Origin: Campylobacterales bacterium
Lineage (GTDB): Bacteria; Campylobacterota; Campylobacteria; Campylobacterales; Sulfurospirillaceae
Reading direction: 5' to 3'
Assembly (NCBI GenBank): GCA_016930915.1
Contig: JAFGFU010000016.1
Coordinates: 1 to 52,201 of the forward strand
Length of the DNA: 52,201 nt
Part shown: positions 45,316-52,201 of the stretch, piece after piece
How the letters are laid out: the number at the start of each line of letters is the position of its first letter
Numbering within the stretch: the first letter of the stretch is position 1
Position numbers and translations under genes: made by a program
Notes under the pieces: model-generated
What the model saw: only the letters and a program-made list of their open reading frames with translations
Databases searched by the model: none
Told to the model about the DNA's origin: nothing

Positions 45316-45321
45316 ATTTTA
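45316..45321 (-). promoter_or_regulatory. Candidate extended -10 box for glnS operon
   Basis: On the minus strand TGGTAAAAT forms an extended -10 element, 43 bases before the glnS start. It lies in the 87-base gap after the sensor kinase gene. Confidence 0.4.
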
Positions 45322-45360
45322 CCATGCACTTCATTAATTCAAATGTAATTGCTATTCCCT

Positions 45361-47172
45361 TTAGCGTTTGAACGAAATGGTAAAACAAGCGCCAAAATAG
45401 TCTTGATGATTGAGTGTAAAATGTTCATTTGTAATGCTAAGCTTTCCATGGAGATGCTCGCTAACAATTTGTTGTGCAATGTAAAGCCCAATGCCAGCTC
45501 CCTCTTTTTTGGTGCTAAAATGCGGGTTGAAAATACGATGGATGATTTTCTCAGGCACCCCTCCGCCGTTATCTTGAATGGTGATGCTAAACGCTTTATC
45601 GCTTTGATGGGTTTTTATAAGAATAATTTTTTCGCCATTTTTTTGATCGTTTAGAACATCTTTTGCGTTCATGAGGATATTGAGAATAACATGCTCAAAC
45701 TCTCCTTGGTAACTGTGCAATGTGCATGTGCTTTGCATCTGAGGGATGATTAAAATATCATCGAGTTTGAGGGTTTTTTCCATCAAGCGAATCATATGTT
45801 CAATGGATGTTACGATATCAAACGTATGTGTATTGTTTTTTATACTGAAAAAATTTTTAAAGATATCAATCGTATCTGCCATTTTTGCCATCAGGGTACG
45901 AGCAGCCTTCGTCTCTTTTTCAAGCAATTCGTGTGTCAGAAGATTTTTATGGTAAGCAAACTCAAATTTTTGCAAAACAAGCCCTAATTCATTCAAAGGC
46001 TGTTTCCATTGGTGCGCAATGGTGGCTATCATCTCACCCATAACGGCATATTTGGAGACATTGATAGCAGGGGTGAGAAGATTTTTAAAAACGAAAAAAC
46101 TATACAGACCAAAAAAGCCTAAAAGAGCCAATGCCAAAAGCGATGTCACATACTTAATCTCTTTAGAAGCGGTATCAAACTCCTCAAGATACGCAGACGA
46201 GACAACGTACCAGTTCAGTTCGGGGATTTGCTCTATCCATGCGATTTTATCGTAGTGATAATGCTCTGGATTTTCAGGTTTACTCCATTGATAAATCAAC
46301 TCTTTGGTCGTGGTGGCTTTTTCTATTAATTCATCAAAGATAAATTTGCCTGTGGTAGGATTTTTAATGGTTTTAAAATTTTCTCCCTCAAGCGTAGAAT
46401 TGGGGTTAATGAGCATCGTACCGTTTGCGTCAAAAAGGAAAAGATAGCCCGTTTTGCCGATGCGTGTTTTTTGGACAATTTCACTAAGCTGAAGCATCAG
46501 CGTTGCTTTTCGTTTATCAATCTCTGCTTGAATATCATCGATATACGCACCTGACATGACGACCATTTCCCACGGAGAAAAATCTTTAATAAACACCAAC
46601 TTTTCATGCCCAATGCTATCTTCGGGATTTTTTTTCCAAAAATACCTGTAAAAGCCCTCTCCGTACTCATTGATAATCGCATGAATGTCTGGGATGATTG
46701 CCTTACCTCTCATGTCGCCCATGTTACTCATATCCATGCTATTCATGTAAGGATGAGAAACCAAGACATTGTCATACGTACTAATGTAAAAATAGCCATC
46801 CCCACTATGGCGTAGTTTTGAAATGAGTTGCAAGACTTCTTTTTGATTGTTTTGGATGGCTTGTTGTGAAAGATTTTGCGTGGAAGATGCTTCATGTTTT
46901 GCTTGCAAAAGAGAGATGACCATATTGACCGCATTGGTTAGTTTGTCTTTATGCTGTTGGAGCGCTAACGCCTCATACATCGTCACATCTCTATGGGTAT
47001 TTTGCGCAAGGAGCACGACTTTTGAGAGCACTTCGTGCGCATTTTTTTCTTCTAGTTTTCGTGTGACATGGTGCATTTTTGGAAGAATAAACACATAAAT
47101 CGCTAAGGTGTAGAGAATAATCATACCCAAAACAGCAAGCATGGCTTTTAAAAAGAGTCTGGATTTAAACAT
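45361..47172 (-). CDS. Sensor histidine kinase with double Cache sensor
   Basis: Membrane sensor kinase. I start at ATG 47172 (MFKSRLFLKAMLAV), 603 residues; the frame extends further but overlaps the regulator gene and has no family support. A membrane helix (about 7-29) and a large periplasmic region with two Cache-type modules (GDGYFYISTYDNVLVSHP and KTGYLFLFDANGTMLINP) precede a second helix near 345-365. The kinase core has phospho-acceptor His in IAHQWKQPLNEL, an N-box near VILNILMNAKDVL, DNGGGVPE and GAGIGLYIA. It overlaps the regulator gene by 8 bases. Confidence 0.9.
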   Translation of the reverse strand: MFKSRLFLKAMLAVLGMIILYTLAIYVFILPKMHHVTRKLEEKNAHEVLSKVVLLAQNTHRDVTMYEALALQQHKDKLTNAVNMVISLLQAKHEASSTQNLSQQAIQNNQKEVLQLISKLRHSGDGYFYISTYDNVLVSHPYMNSMDMSNMGDMRGKAIIPDIHAIINEYGEGFYRYFWKKNPEDSIGHEKLVFIKDFSPWEMVVMSGAYIDDIQAEIDKRKATLMLQLSEIVQKTRIGKTGYLFLFDANGTMLINPNSTLEGENFKTIKNPTTGKFIFDELIEKATTTKELIYQWSKPENPEHYHYDKIAWIEQIPELNWYVVSSAYLEEFDTASKEIKYVTSLLALALLGFFGLYSFFVFKNLLTPAINVSKYAVMGEMIATIAHQWKQPLNELGLVLQKFEFAYHKNLLTHELLEKETKAARTLMAKMADTIDIFKNFFSIKNNTHTFDIVTSIEHMIRLMEKTLKLDDILIIPQMQSTCTLHSYQGEFEHVILNILMNAKDVLNDQKNGEKIILIKTHQSDKAFSITIQDNGGGVPEKIIHRIFNPHFSTKKEGAGIGLYIAQQIVSEHLHGKLSITNEHFTLNHQDYFGACFTISFKR

Positions 47173-47947
47173 GCATACCAATCTTATAACCAACACCTGA
47201 GAGGTTAATGATAATCTCTTTGGTGGTTTTTTTTCGGATGGACTTGACGATCGTGCGGACAAGCTCCAAGGAGGGGTTTTGGGTGGAGAGATGGTGCATG
47301 AGCGTTGCATAAGGGACAATCTCATTTTTATGGGTGATGAGATATTCAAGCAGTTCAATTTCTTGATTGCTTAACGTAATGGAGTGTTCTTCTGCTAAAA
47401 TCTTTTTGGTGTTAAAATCATAATGAAATAGATTGCAAAGGATGACTTTTTTATCTTTGGATGCTAACTCATCTAAAGCCACATCCAATGCTTTGGAAAA
47501 ATTGACCATGTCAAGCGATGTGATGGCACTCATTTTTGCAGATAAAAAAGAGAGCTGTTTTTGTTCATAAAGTCTCTCGCATGCAAGGCGTAGTTTTTCA
47601 AACAGAAGTGTGATATCCACAGGTTTAAGCACATAACTAAACACGCCTAGTTCTATAGCTTCAAGTAAATATTCTTGATCATTATGGGCGGTGGTGAGCA
47701 AGTAGGCAACGTTTGGGTTGATCTGTTTGATCTTTCGAATCATCTCAAGCCCATCCATCTTTGGCATATGAATATCACTCATAACCACATCAATCGTAGG
47801 TTCATTTTGGAAGAGCATGAGTCCTTCTTCACCCGTGGTCGCAACGAAAACTTTTTTGAAACTATTTTCCAAATAGTAACGAAGGTTGTTTCTCGTTCCT
47901 TCTTCATCTTCTACGTATAGAATGGAGAGATTTTCAAGATTTTTCAT
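47165..47947 (-). CDS. OmpR-type response regulator
   Basis: Receiver domain (residues about 4-118) with ILYVEDEE acidic pocket, VVMSDIHMPKMDG phospho-Asp and the Lys of VLKPVD. A middle helical stretch follows, then a C-terminal winged helix (about 185-258: TLSNQEIELLEYLI ... VRTIVKSIRKK ... INLSGVGYKI). I start at ATG 47947 (MKNLENLS); ATG 47977 is in frame but lacks a better ribosome site. It forms a two-component pair with the kinase downstream. It is divergent from the exoprotein gene at 48074, with a 126-base shared upstream region. Confidence 0.88.
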   Translation of the reverse strand: MKNLENLSILYVEDEEGTRNNLRYYLENSFKKVFVATTGEEGLMLFQNEPTIDVVMSDIHMPKMDGLEMIRKIKQINPNVAYLLTTAHNDQEYLLEAIELGVFSYVLKPVDITLLFEKLRLACERLYEQKQLSFLSAKMSAITSLDMVNFSKALDVALDELASKDKKVILCNLFHYDFNTKKILAEEHSITLSNQEIELLEYLITHKNEIVPYATLMHHLSTQNPSLELVRTIVKSIRKKTTKEIIINLSGVGYKIGMHV

Positions 47948-48035
47948 AGGAGAATGGTAACATAAAACTCTTTTCATTTGATGTCATTAATTATTTATTT
48001 TAAGCACTCTTCATTTTTTCTTCATTTTTTTTCAT

Positions 48036-48051
48036 TATGATTTTTTATAAA
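48036..48051 (+). promoter_or_regulatory. Candidate promoter of the exoprotein gene
   Basis: TATGAT (48036-48041) and TATAAA (48046-48051) lie 22-38 bases before ATG 48074, after T-rich tracts including TTCATTTTTT repeats. AAGAAAGAG is the ribosome site. This region is shared with the divergent response regulator gene. Confidence 0.4.
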
Positions 48052-48073
48052 AAAAGATAAGAAAGAGTACCCC

Positions 48074-51000
48074 ATGCGCAACACGTATCTACAAATGTGT
48101 GACTACACTTCACGTTTTAGAATCCTCAAAGGCGGAAAGATAAGCCTCGTGGTTTCAGCTTTCCTTGCAGGAGTAAGCTTGCTTCATGCCGCCCCTAGTG
48201 GGGGAGTAGTCACCAGTGGAACGGCAAATATCGCTCACAGTGGCAGTGTTACCACCATCAACCAATCTACCCAAAAAGCCTCGATTAACTGGCAGAATTT
48301 CTCGATTGGAGCTCACGAGAGTGTAAACTTTAAGCAACCAAACGCCTCTTCCATTACCCTTAACCGTGTCATAGGCAATGAAAAATCTATCATTAACGGA
48401 GCCCTTAATGCTAATGGTCAAGTGTGGATACTCAACTCCAATGGCGTACTCTTTAATGCCAGTGCCAAAGTTAATACCGCAGGACTCTTAGCCACCACAA
48501 TGCAGTTAAGCGATGAGGATTTTCAAAAAGGCGTTTATAGCTTTAAGGGTGACTCAACTGCTTCAGTGATAAACCTAGGAGAAATTACTATCCGTGATGG
48601 CGGATACGCTTCGCTTCTAGCAAATAGCGTTCAAAACGAAGGAAGTATTAAAGCCATTAAAGGAACCGTAACCTTAACAGGCGCAAGTGAAGCGACCATA
48701 AATCTCAATGGCAACTCTTTAGTCTCTCTCAAAGTCGATAAAGGTGTGCTTGATGCTTTGGTCGAAAACAAAGGTGCCATACTTGCCGATGGAGGAAATG
48801 TTTACTTAACCACCAATGCGGTGAATGAATTGCTTAAAGGTGTGGTCAATAACACAGGCATTATCGAAGCCAACTCCCTTGATGATGTTACAGGTGAGAT
48901 TATCCTTTATGCCCATGGGGGAGCTTTACATGTAAACGGCACACTTGAAGCCAAAGATGGGTTTATCGAGACTTCAGGGAAATCTTTACATGTAGAAGAT
49001 AGCACCATCATTAAAACCAAAAAATGGTTGCTTGACCCAGATAACATGACCATTGAAAACACGGGTGGTGCAAGTTTAACAGGAGAAAGTGTCAGTGCAA
49101 CAGCGGTTCAAAATGCACTTGGCAGTGCTGATATTGAACTTCAAGCAACCTATGACATCACCGTCAATGAAAACATTACATGGGCAACGGCTAAAAAACT
49201 GACCCTCACCGCAGGGTATGAGATTTATGTCAATGCCACGATAGAAAACACCAATACCACCGATGGGGGTGTGTACTATCGTGCAGCCAATACCTATAGA
49301 GTTATCTTTGGTACGAATGGTAAAGTCATTATCCATAACCCTTACCAACTCCAATGGGTCAATCAAGCCTTGCAAGGAACGTATGAACTAGGAAGCAATA
49401 TTGACGCTTCAGGAACGTCCTCATGGAACACTGGTGAAGGCTTTGTGCCGATAGGAACATTTGCAAACCCATTTAGTGGAAACTTTGATGGCAAGGGGTA
49501 TACGATTGATGGCTTGAAGATTAACCGCCCATCAACAGATAATTTAGGGCTTTTTGGAGTGGTCGACACAGGTGGAACAGTGAGTAACCTTGGGCTGACC
49601 AATGTTTCTATCACGGGTCAAGCGCATATTGGCGGATTGGTAGGAGCCAATAATGGAACCCTAAGCAACGTTTATGCTACGGGAAGTGTGAGTGGAAGTA
49701 GCCATGTTGGTGGATTGGTGGGACATAATGGTGGAATCCTAAGCAACGCTTATGCCACAGGGAGTGTGAGTGGACTTAGCCATGTCGGTGGATTGGTGGG
49801 AGGTAATTATGGAACCCTAACCAACGCTTATGCCACAGGGAGCGTGTTTGGAGGTTACAATGTCGGTGGATTAGTGGGAGGAAATTATGGCACTATTACC
49901 AGTAGTTACTGGGATACGCAGACCACAGGACAAACAACCAGTGCTGGTGGTACAGGGCTTACCACCGCACAGTTTGCCAACGCTTCAAACTTCAGCGGAT
50001 GGAACACCGCTGTATGGTCGTTTGGAGATGGCGATGCGGGAGAGGGATACGCAGTAGCCTTAAGACCCTATCTTAAAACAGTGACAGCAGAAGCCGATAA
50101 ATCAGTCTATACTCTTTTTAACAGCGGTTGGGGAACCGCTGGTTCTCCTTATACCATCACGAACTGGACACATTTACAAAATATCAACTACAACACCACG
50201 ACCCTTAGCAAATACTACGCCCTTTCCAACAACCTAAACACCACAACAGCAGGTTATACCAACATCAATAGTGGTGCAGGCTTTGTGCCGATAGGAACGA
50301 GCACAAAACCCTTTAGTGGAAACTTTGATGGGAACCATCATACTATTGATAGTTTAATGATTGACCGCTCATCAACAGATAATGTAGGGCTTTTTGGAAT
50401 GGTTGGCTCAGGTGGAACACTCAGTAATCTTGGGCTGACCAATGTTTTTATCACAGGTCATACTAATGTGGGTGGATTGATGGGATACAGTGTTGGAACA
50501 TTAACCAATGTTTATACTACAGGTAATGTGAGTGGAGAGAGCCGTGTTGGTGGATTGGTGGGATACAATTCTGGTGGAGTCCTAACCAATGCGTATGCTA
50601 CAGGGAGTGTAAGTGGTGAAGCTGGAAATTGGTATGTTGGTGGATTAGTGGGTGCCAATGATAATGGTGGAAGCCTAAGTAATGTTTATGCCACAGGGAG
50701 CGTGAGTGGAAGTAATGGTATTGGTGGATTGGTGGGAGGGAATATTGGTCACCTAAGCAACGCTTATGCCACAGGGAGTGTGAATGGAACTACTAATGTC
50801 GGTGGATTGGTCGGATACAATTGGAGCAGTGGCACTATCAGCAATAGTTACTGGGATACGCAGACCACAGGACAAACAAATGGAATGGGTTTAAACGATG
50901 GAGGTAGCATTACAAATGTAACAGGGCTTACCACCGCGGATTTTGCCAACGCTTCAAACTTCAGCGGATGGAACACCGCTGTATGGTCGTTTGGAGATGG

Positions 51001-52033
51001 CGATGCGGTAGCAGGATACGCAGTAGCCTTAAGACCCTATCTTAAAACCGTGACAACAGAAGCAGATGAACCAACACAGATACTTCTTTTTAACAGCGGT
51101 TGGGGAACCGTTGGTTCTCCTTATACCATCACGAACTGGACGCATTTACAAAACATCAACTACAACACGACGACCTTTGGCAAATACTACGCCCTTTCCA
51201 AAAACTTAAACACCACAACAACAGGTTATACCAATAGTGGCGAAGGTTTTATGCCGATAGGAACAGATGCAAATCGCTTTAGTGGAAACTTTGATGGTAA
51301 CCATCATACTATTGATGGCTTGAAGATTAACCGCTCATCGACAGATAATGTAGGGCTTTTTGGAGCGGTTGGCTCAGGTGGAACAGTGAGTAACCTTGGG
51401 CTGACCAATGTTTCTATCACAGGTCAGAATTTTGTTGGTGGATTGGTGGGAGAAAATGTTGGAACATTAACTAATGTCTATACCACAGGAAAGGTGCAAG
51501 GAACTGGTTTGGTCGGTGGATTGGTGGGAATAAACTATGGAAACTTAAGCAATGTATATGCTGCAGGGAGTGTGAGTGGAACTAATTTTGTTGGTGGATT
51601 GGTCGGATACAATGGGTTTGGCACTATTAGCAATAGTTACTGGGATACGCAGACCACGGGACAAACAAATGGCGTTGGTTTAGATAGTGGGGGTAGCATT
51701 ACAAATGTAACAGGGCTTACCACCGCACAAATGAAACAAAAAGTAAATTTCACAGGGTTTGATTTTGATACGATTTGGGTTATCTATGAGGGGCACACGT
51801 ATCCATTACTTCGTTCGTTACAAGCAGACCCAAATCCTCTGGTAATTTTTCCAAATGTCGCCCATATAGAAAACGGTACAGCAACGCATCCCCCGTTTTT
51901 TACTGTGCCTACGGATAGATTTAGTAGAGAAGCTGGGGGCATTTTTTTAGTGTTGGGGAAAATGAACTCTATGAGTGGGGGCATTCGCCTTCCTGAGGGT
52001 TTAGAAGAAGATTTACTTTTAGTACAACGATAA
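48074..52033 (+). CDS. FHA-type two-partner-secretion exoprotein (TpsA) with GLUG repeats
   Basis: Large exported protein, 1319 residues. The N-terminus is an extended signal peptide (MRNTYLQMCDYTSRFRILKG, then a hydrophobic core ending LLHAA near residue 40). A hemagglutination-activity/TPS domain (about 41-170) follows, with SINWQNFSIGAHESVNFKQP, VIGNEKSIINGALNANGQVW and LNSNGVLFNASAKVNTAGLL. About 12 GLUG-type units of roughly 24 residues (VGGLVG-x-N-x-G-x-LSN-x-YATGSVSG), in three blocks separated by two long near-identical spacers, make up the rest. It is probably an adhesin, substrate of the TpsB encoded next. Base composition looks higher in GC than its neighbours, suggesting transfer. 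Two palindrome copies occur only in its first third. Confidence 0.9.
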   Translation: MRNTYLQMCDYTSRFRILKGGKISLVVSAFLAGVSLLHAAPSGGVVTSGTANIAHSGSVTTINQSTQKASINWQNFSIGAHESVNFKQPNASSITLNRVIGNEKSIINGALNANGQVWILNSNGVLFNASAKVNTAGLLATTMQLSDEDFQKGVYSFKGDSTASVINLGEITIRDGGYASLLANSVQNEGSIKAIKGTVTLTGASEATINLNGNSLVSLKVDKGVLDALVENKGAILADGGNVYLTTNAVNELLKGVVNNTGIIEANSLDDVTGEIILYAHGGALHVNGTLEAKDGFIETSGKSLHVEDSTIIKTKKWLLDPDNMTIENTGGASLTGESVSATAVQNALGSADIELQATYDITVNENITWATAKKLTLTAGYEIYVNATIENTNTTDGGVYYRAANTYRVIFGTNGKVIIHNPYQLQWVNQALQGTYELGSNIDASGTSSWNTGEGFVPIGTFANPFSGNFDGKGYTIDGLKINRPSTDNLGLFGVVDTGGTVSNLGLTNVSITGQAHIGGLVGANNGTLSNVYATGSVSGSSHVGGLVGHNGGILSNAYATGSVSGLSHVGGLVGGNYGTLTNAYATGSVFGGYNVGGLVGGNYGTITSSYWDTQTTGQTTSAGGTGLTTAQFANASNFSGWNTAVWSFGDGDAGEGYAVALRPYLKTVTAEADKSVYTLFNSGWGTAGSPYTITNWTHLQNINYNTTTLSKYYALSNNLNTTTAGYTNINSGAGFVPIGTSTKPFSGNFDGNHHTIDSLMIDRSSTDNVGLFGMVGSGGTLSNLGLTNVFITGHTNVGGLMGYSVGTLTNVYTTGNVSGESRVGGLVGYNSGGVLTNAYATGSVSGEAGNWYVGGLVGANDNGGSLSNVYATGSVSGSNGIGGLVGGNIGHLSNAYATGSVNGTTNVGGLVGYNWSSGTISNSYWDTQTTGQTNGMGLNDGGSITNVTGLTTADFANASNFSGWNTAVWSFGDGDAVAGYAVALRPYLKTVTTEADEPTQILLFNSGWGTVGSPYTITNWTHLQNINYNTTTFGKYYALSKNLNTTTTGYTNSGEGFMPIGTDANRFSGNFDGNHHTIDGLKINRSSTDNVGLFGAVGSGGTVSNLGLTNVSITGQNFVGGLVGENVGTLTNVYTTGKVQGTGLVGGLVGINYGNLSNVYAAGSVSGTNFVGGLVGYNGFGTISNSYWDTQTTGQTNGVGLDSGGSITNVTGLTTAQMKQKVNFTGFDFDTIWVIYEGHTYPLLRSLQADPNPLVIFPNVAHIENGTATHPPFFTVPTDRFSREAGGIFLVLGKMNSMSGGIRLPEGLEEDLLLVQR
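48925..48936. repeat. Palindrome TTTACATGTAAA in exoprotein gene
   Basis: Perfect copy read as LHVN; an 11/12 copy (LHVE) follows 60 bases later at 48985. Confidence 0.95.
49952..50398 (+). repeat. Long internal repeat of the exoprotein gene, copy 1
   Basis: About 447 bases from ACAGGGCTTACCACCGC to GTAGGGCTTTTTGGA, encoding the block with FANASNFSGWNTAVWSFGD and TITNWTHLQNINYNTTT. It recurs with few changes at 50921-51364, 969 bases downstream. Confidence 0.8.
50921..51364 (+). repeat. Long internal repeat of the exoprotein gene, copy 2
   Basis: Second copy, about 444 bases, of the segment at 49952-50398. The high DNA identity, including silent positions, implies recent duplication or gene conversion within the gene. 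Confidence 0.8.
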
Positions 52034-52045
52034 GGAAAATAATAG

Positions 52046-52201
52046 ATGAAGAGCAACATCGTACTCGTATCACTTATAAGTGCCTCCTTTCTCTATGGCG
52101 CACCTACGATTGGAGATATAGAAAGAAACGTACAACCTCCCAAAGAGGTCGAACGTGGGATGAATAATACCATCCCAACACTTCCCACGCAAGAGCTAAA
52201 A
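52046..52201 (+). CDS. Start of a probable TpsB-type outer-membrane transporter (partial)
   Basis: The first 52 codons are in the window. ATG 52046 is preceded by AAGGA and starts a signal peptide (MKSNIVLVSLISASFLYGAP). The mature start TIGDIERNVQPPKEVE resembles the N-terminal segment of FhaC/ShlB transporters before the POTRA domains. Position 12 bases after the exoprotein gene makes this the expected partner; the barrel itself lies outside the window. Confidence 0.65.
   Translation, partial: MKSNIVLVSLISASFLYGAPTIGDIERNVQPPKEVERGMNNTIPTLPTQELK

Noticed and set aside
45349-47098. Plus-strand open frames opposite the sensor kinase gene
   Set aside because: Shadows of the kinase frame; no signal peptides, motifs or initiation sites.
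48025-48032. T8 tract upstream of the exoprotein gene as a phase-variable switch
   Set aside because: An eight-base T run is common in this AT-rich genome (another lies at the ftsX/LytM junction) and there is no coding frame for it to shift.
49600-51665. Repeated GGTGGATTGGTGGGA units as a CRISPR-like array
   Set aside because: The units are in-frame GLUG protein repeats with degenerate DNA and no constant repeat/unique spacer pattern; no cas genes nearby.

Overview
The window comes from a low-GC member of the Campylobacterota (Epsilonproteobacteria). Gene order is the main evidence: three blocks match the Campylobacter jejuni layout as I remember it (about Cj1282-Cj1269, Cj0639-Cj0652 and Cj0837-Cj0845), here joined with a few extra genes. 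A glutaminyl-tRNA synthetase, an FHA-type exoprotein and an FtsEX/LytM/amidase set point to a free-living relative of Campylobacter, most likely Sulfurospirillum or close to it. No rRNA, CRISPR array, prophage or insertion sequence is visible. No stretch over 300 bases lacks a gene.

Layout. 1-2707: trkA-trkH potassium uptake (minus; trkH cut by the window edge). 2837-3439: a small exported protein and a CAU-anticodon tRNA. 3522-4628: rodA (minus). 4727-17850: a long plus-strand run of tightly spaced or overlapping genes: pseudouridine synthase, flpA-like lipoprotein, trmB, ftsE, ftsX, degenerate LytM/EnvC-like protein, pyrH, rpoZ, bifunctional (p)ppGpp synthetase/hydrolase, tyrS, NMO-like flavoprotein, AMIN-amidase. 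17834-20905: cinA-like, adk, aspS (minus). 21070-22506: a membrane diguanylate cyclase facing a lipoprotein gene, with a shared terminator. 22605-34482: nadK, recN, cbrR-like, tatD, mltD, rlpA, hisB, kdsC, lptC, lptA, engB, argA-like, mreD-like, mrdA (plus). 34492-39443: ybeY, a MurE/F N-domain-like protein, metG, a small Cys protein, fbp, mobB (minus operon). 39545-45273: a lipoprotein (plus), then glnS, a catalytically degenerate GltX paralogue, yggT and slt (minus operon). 45361-47947: sensor kinase and response regulator (minus). 48074-end: a two-partner-secretion exoprotein with GLUG repeats and the start of its probable transporter gene.

How the genes fit together. Much of the window serves cell-wall growth and division: RodA, PBP2 and an MreD-like protein for elongation; FtsEX, a LytM activator and an amidase for septal hydrolysis; MltD, RlpA and Slt as lytic enzymes. 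LPS supply and export (KdsC, LptC, LptA) and translation genes (trmB, tyrS, aspS, metG, glnS, ybeY, engB) are interleaved. The two-component system lies divergently beside the exoprotein gene, an arrangement like bvgAS-fha.

Most striking signal. A perfect 12-bp palindrome, TTTACATGTAAA, occurs 16 times, with about nine near matches. Every copy is inside a coding sequence and none is in a promoter. It writes the peptide LHVK/LHVN (or FTCK) into unrelated proteins. It looks like a highly iterated palindrome selected at DNA level. The second notable signal is a GltX paralogue without HIGH and KMSKS motifs, directly downstream of a GlnRS-YqeY fusion in a phylum whose best-known members have no GlnRS.
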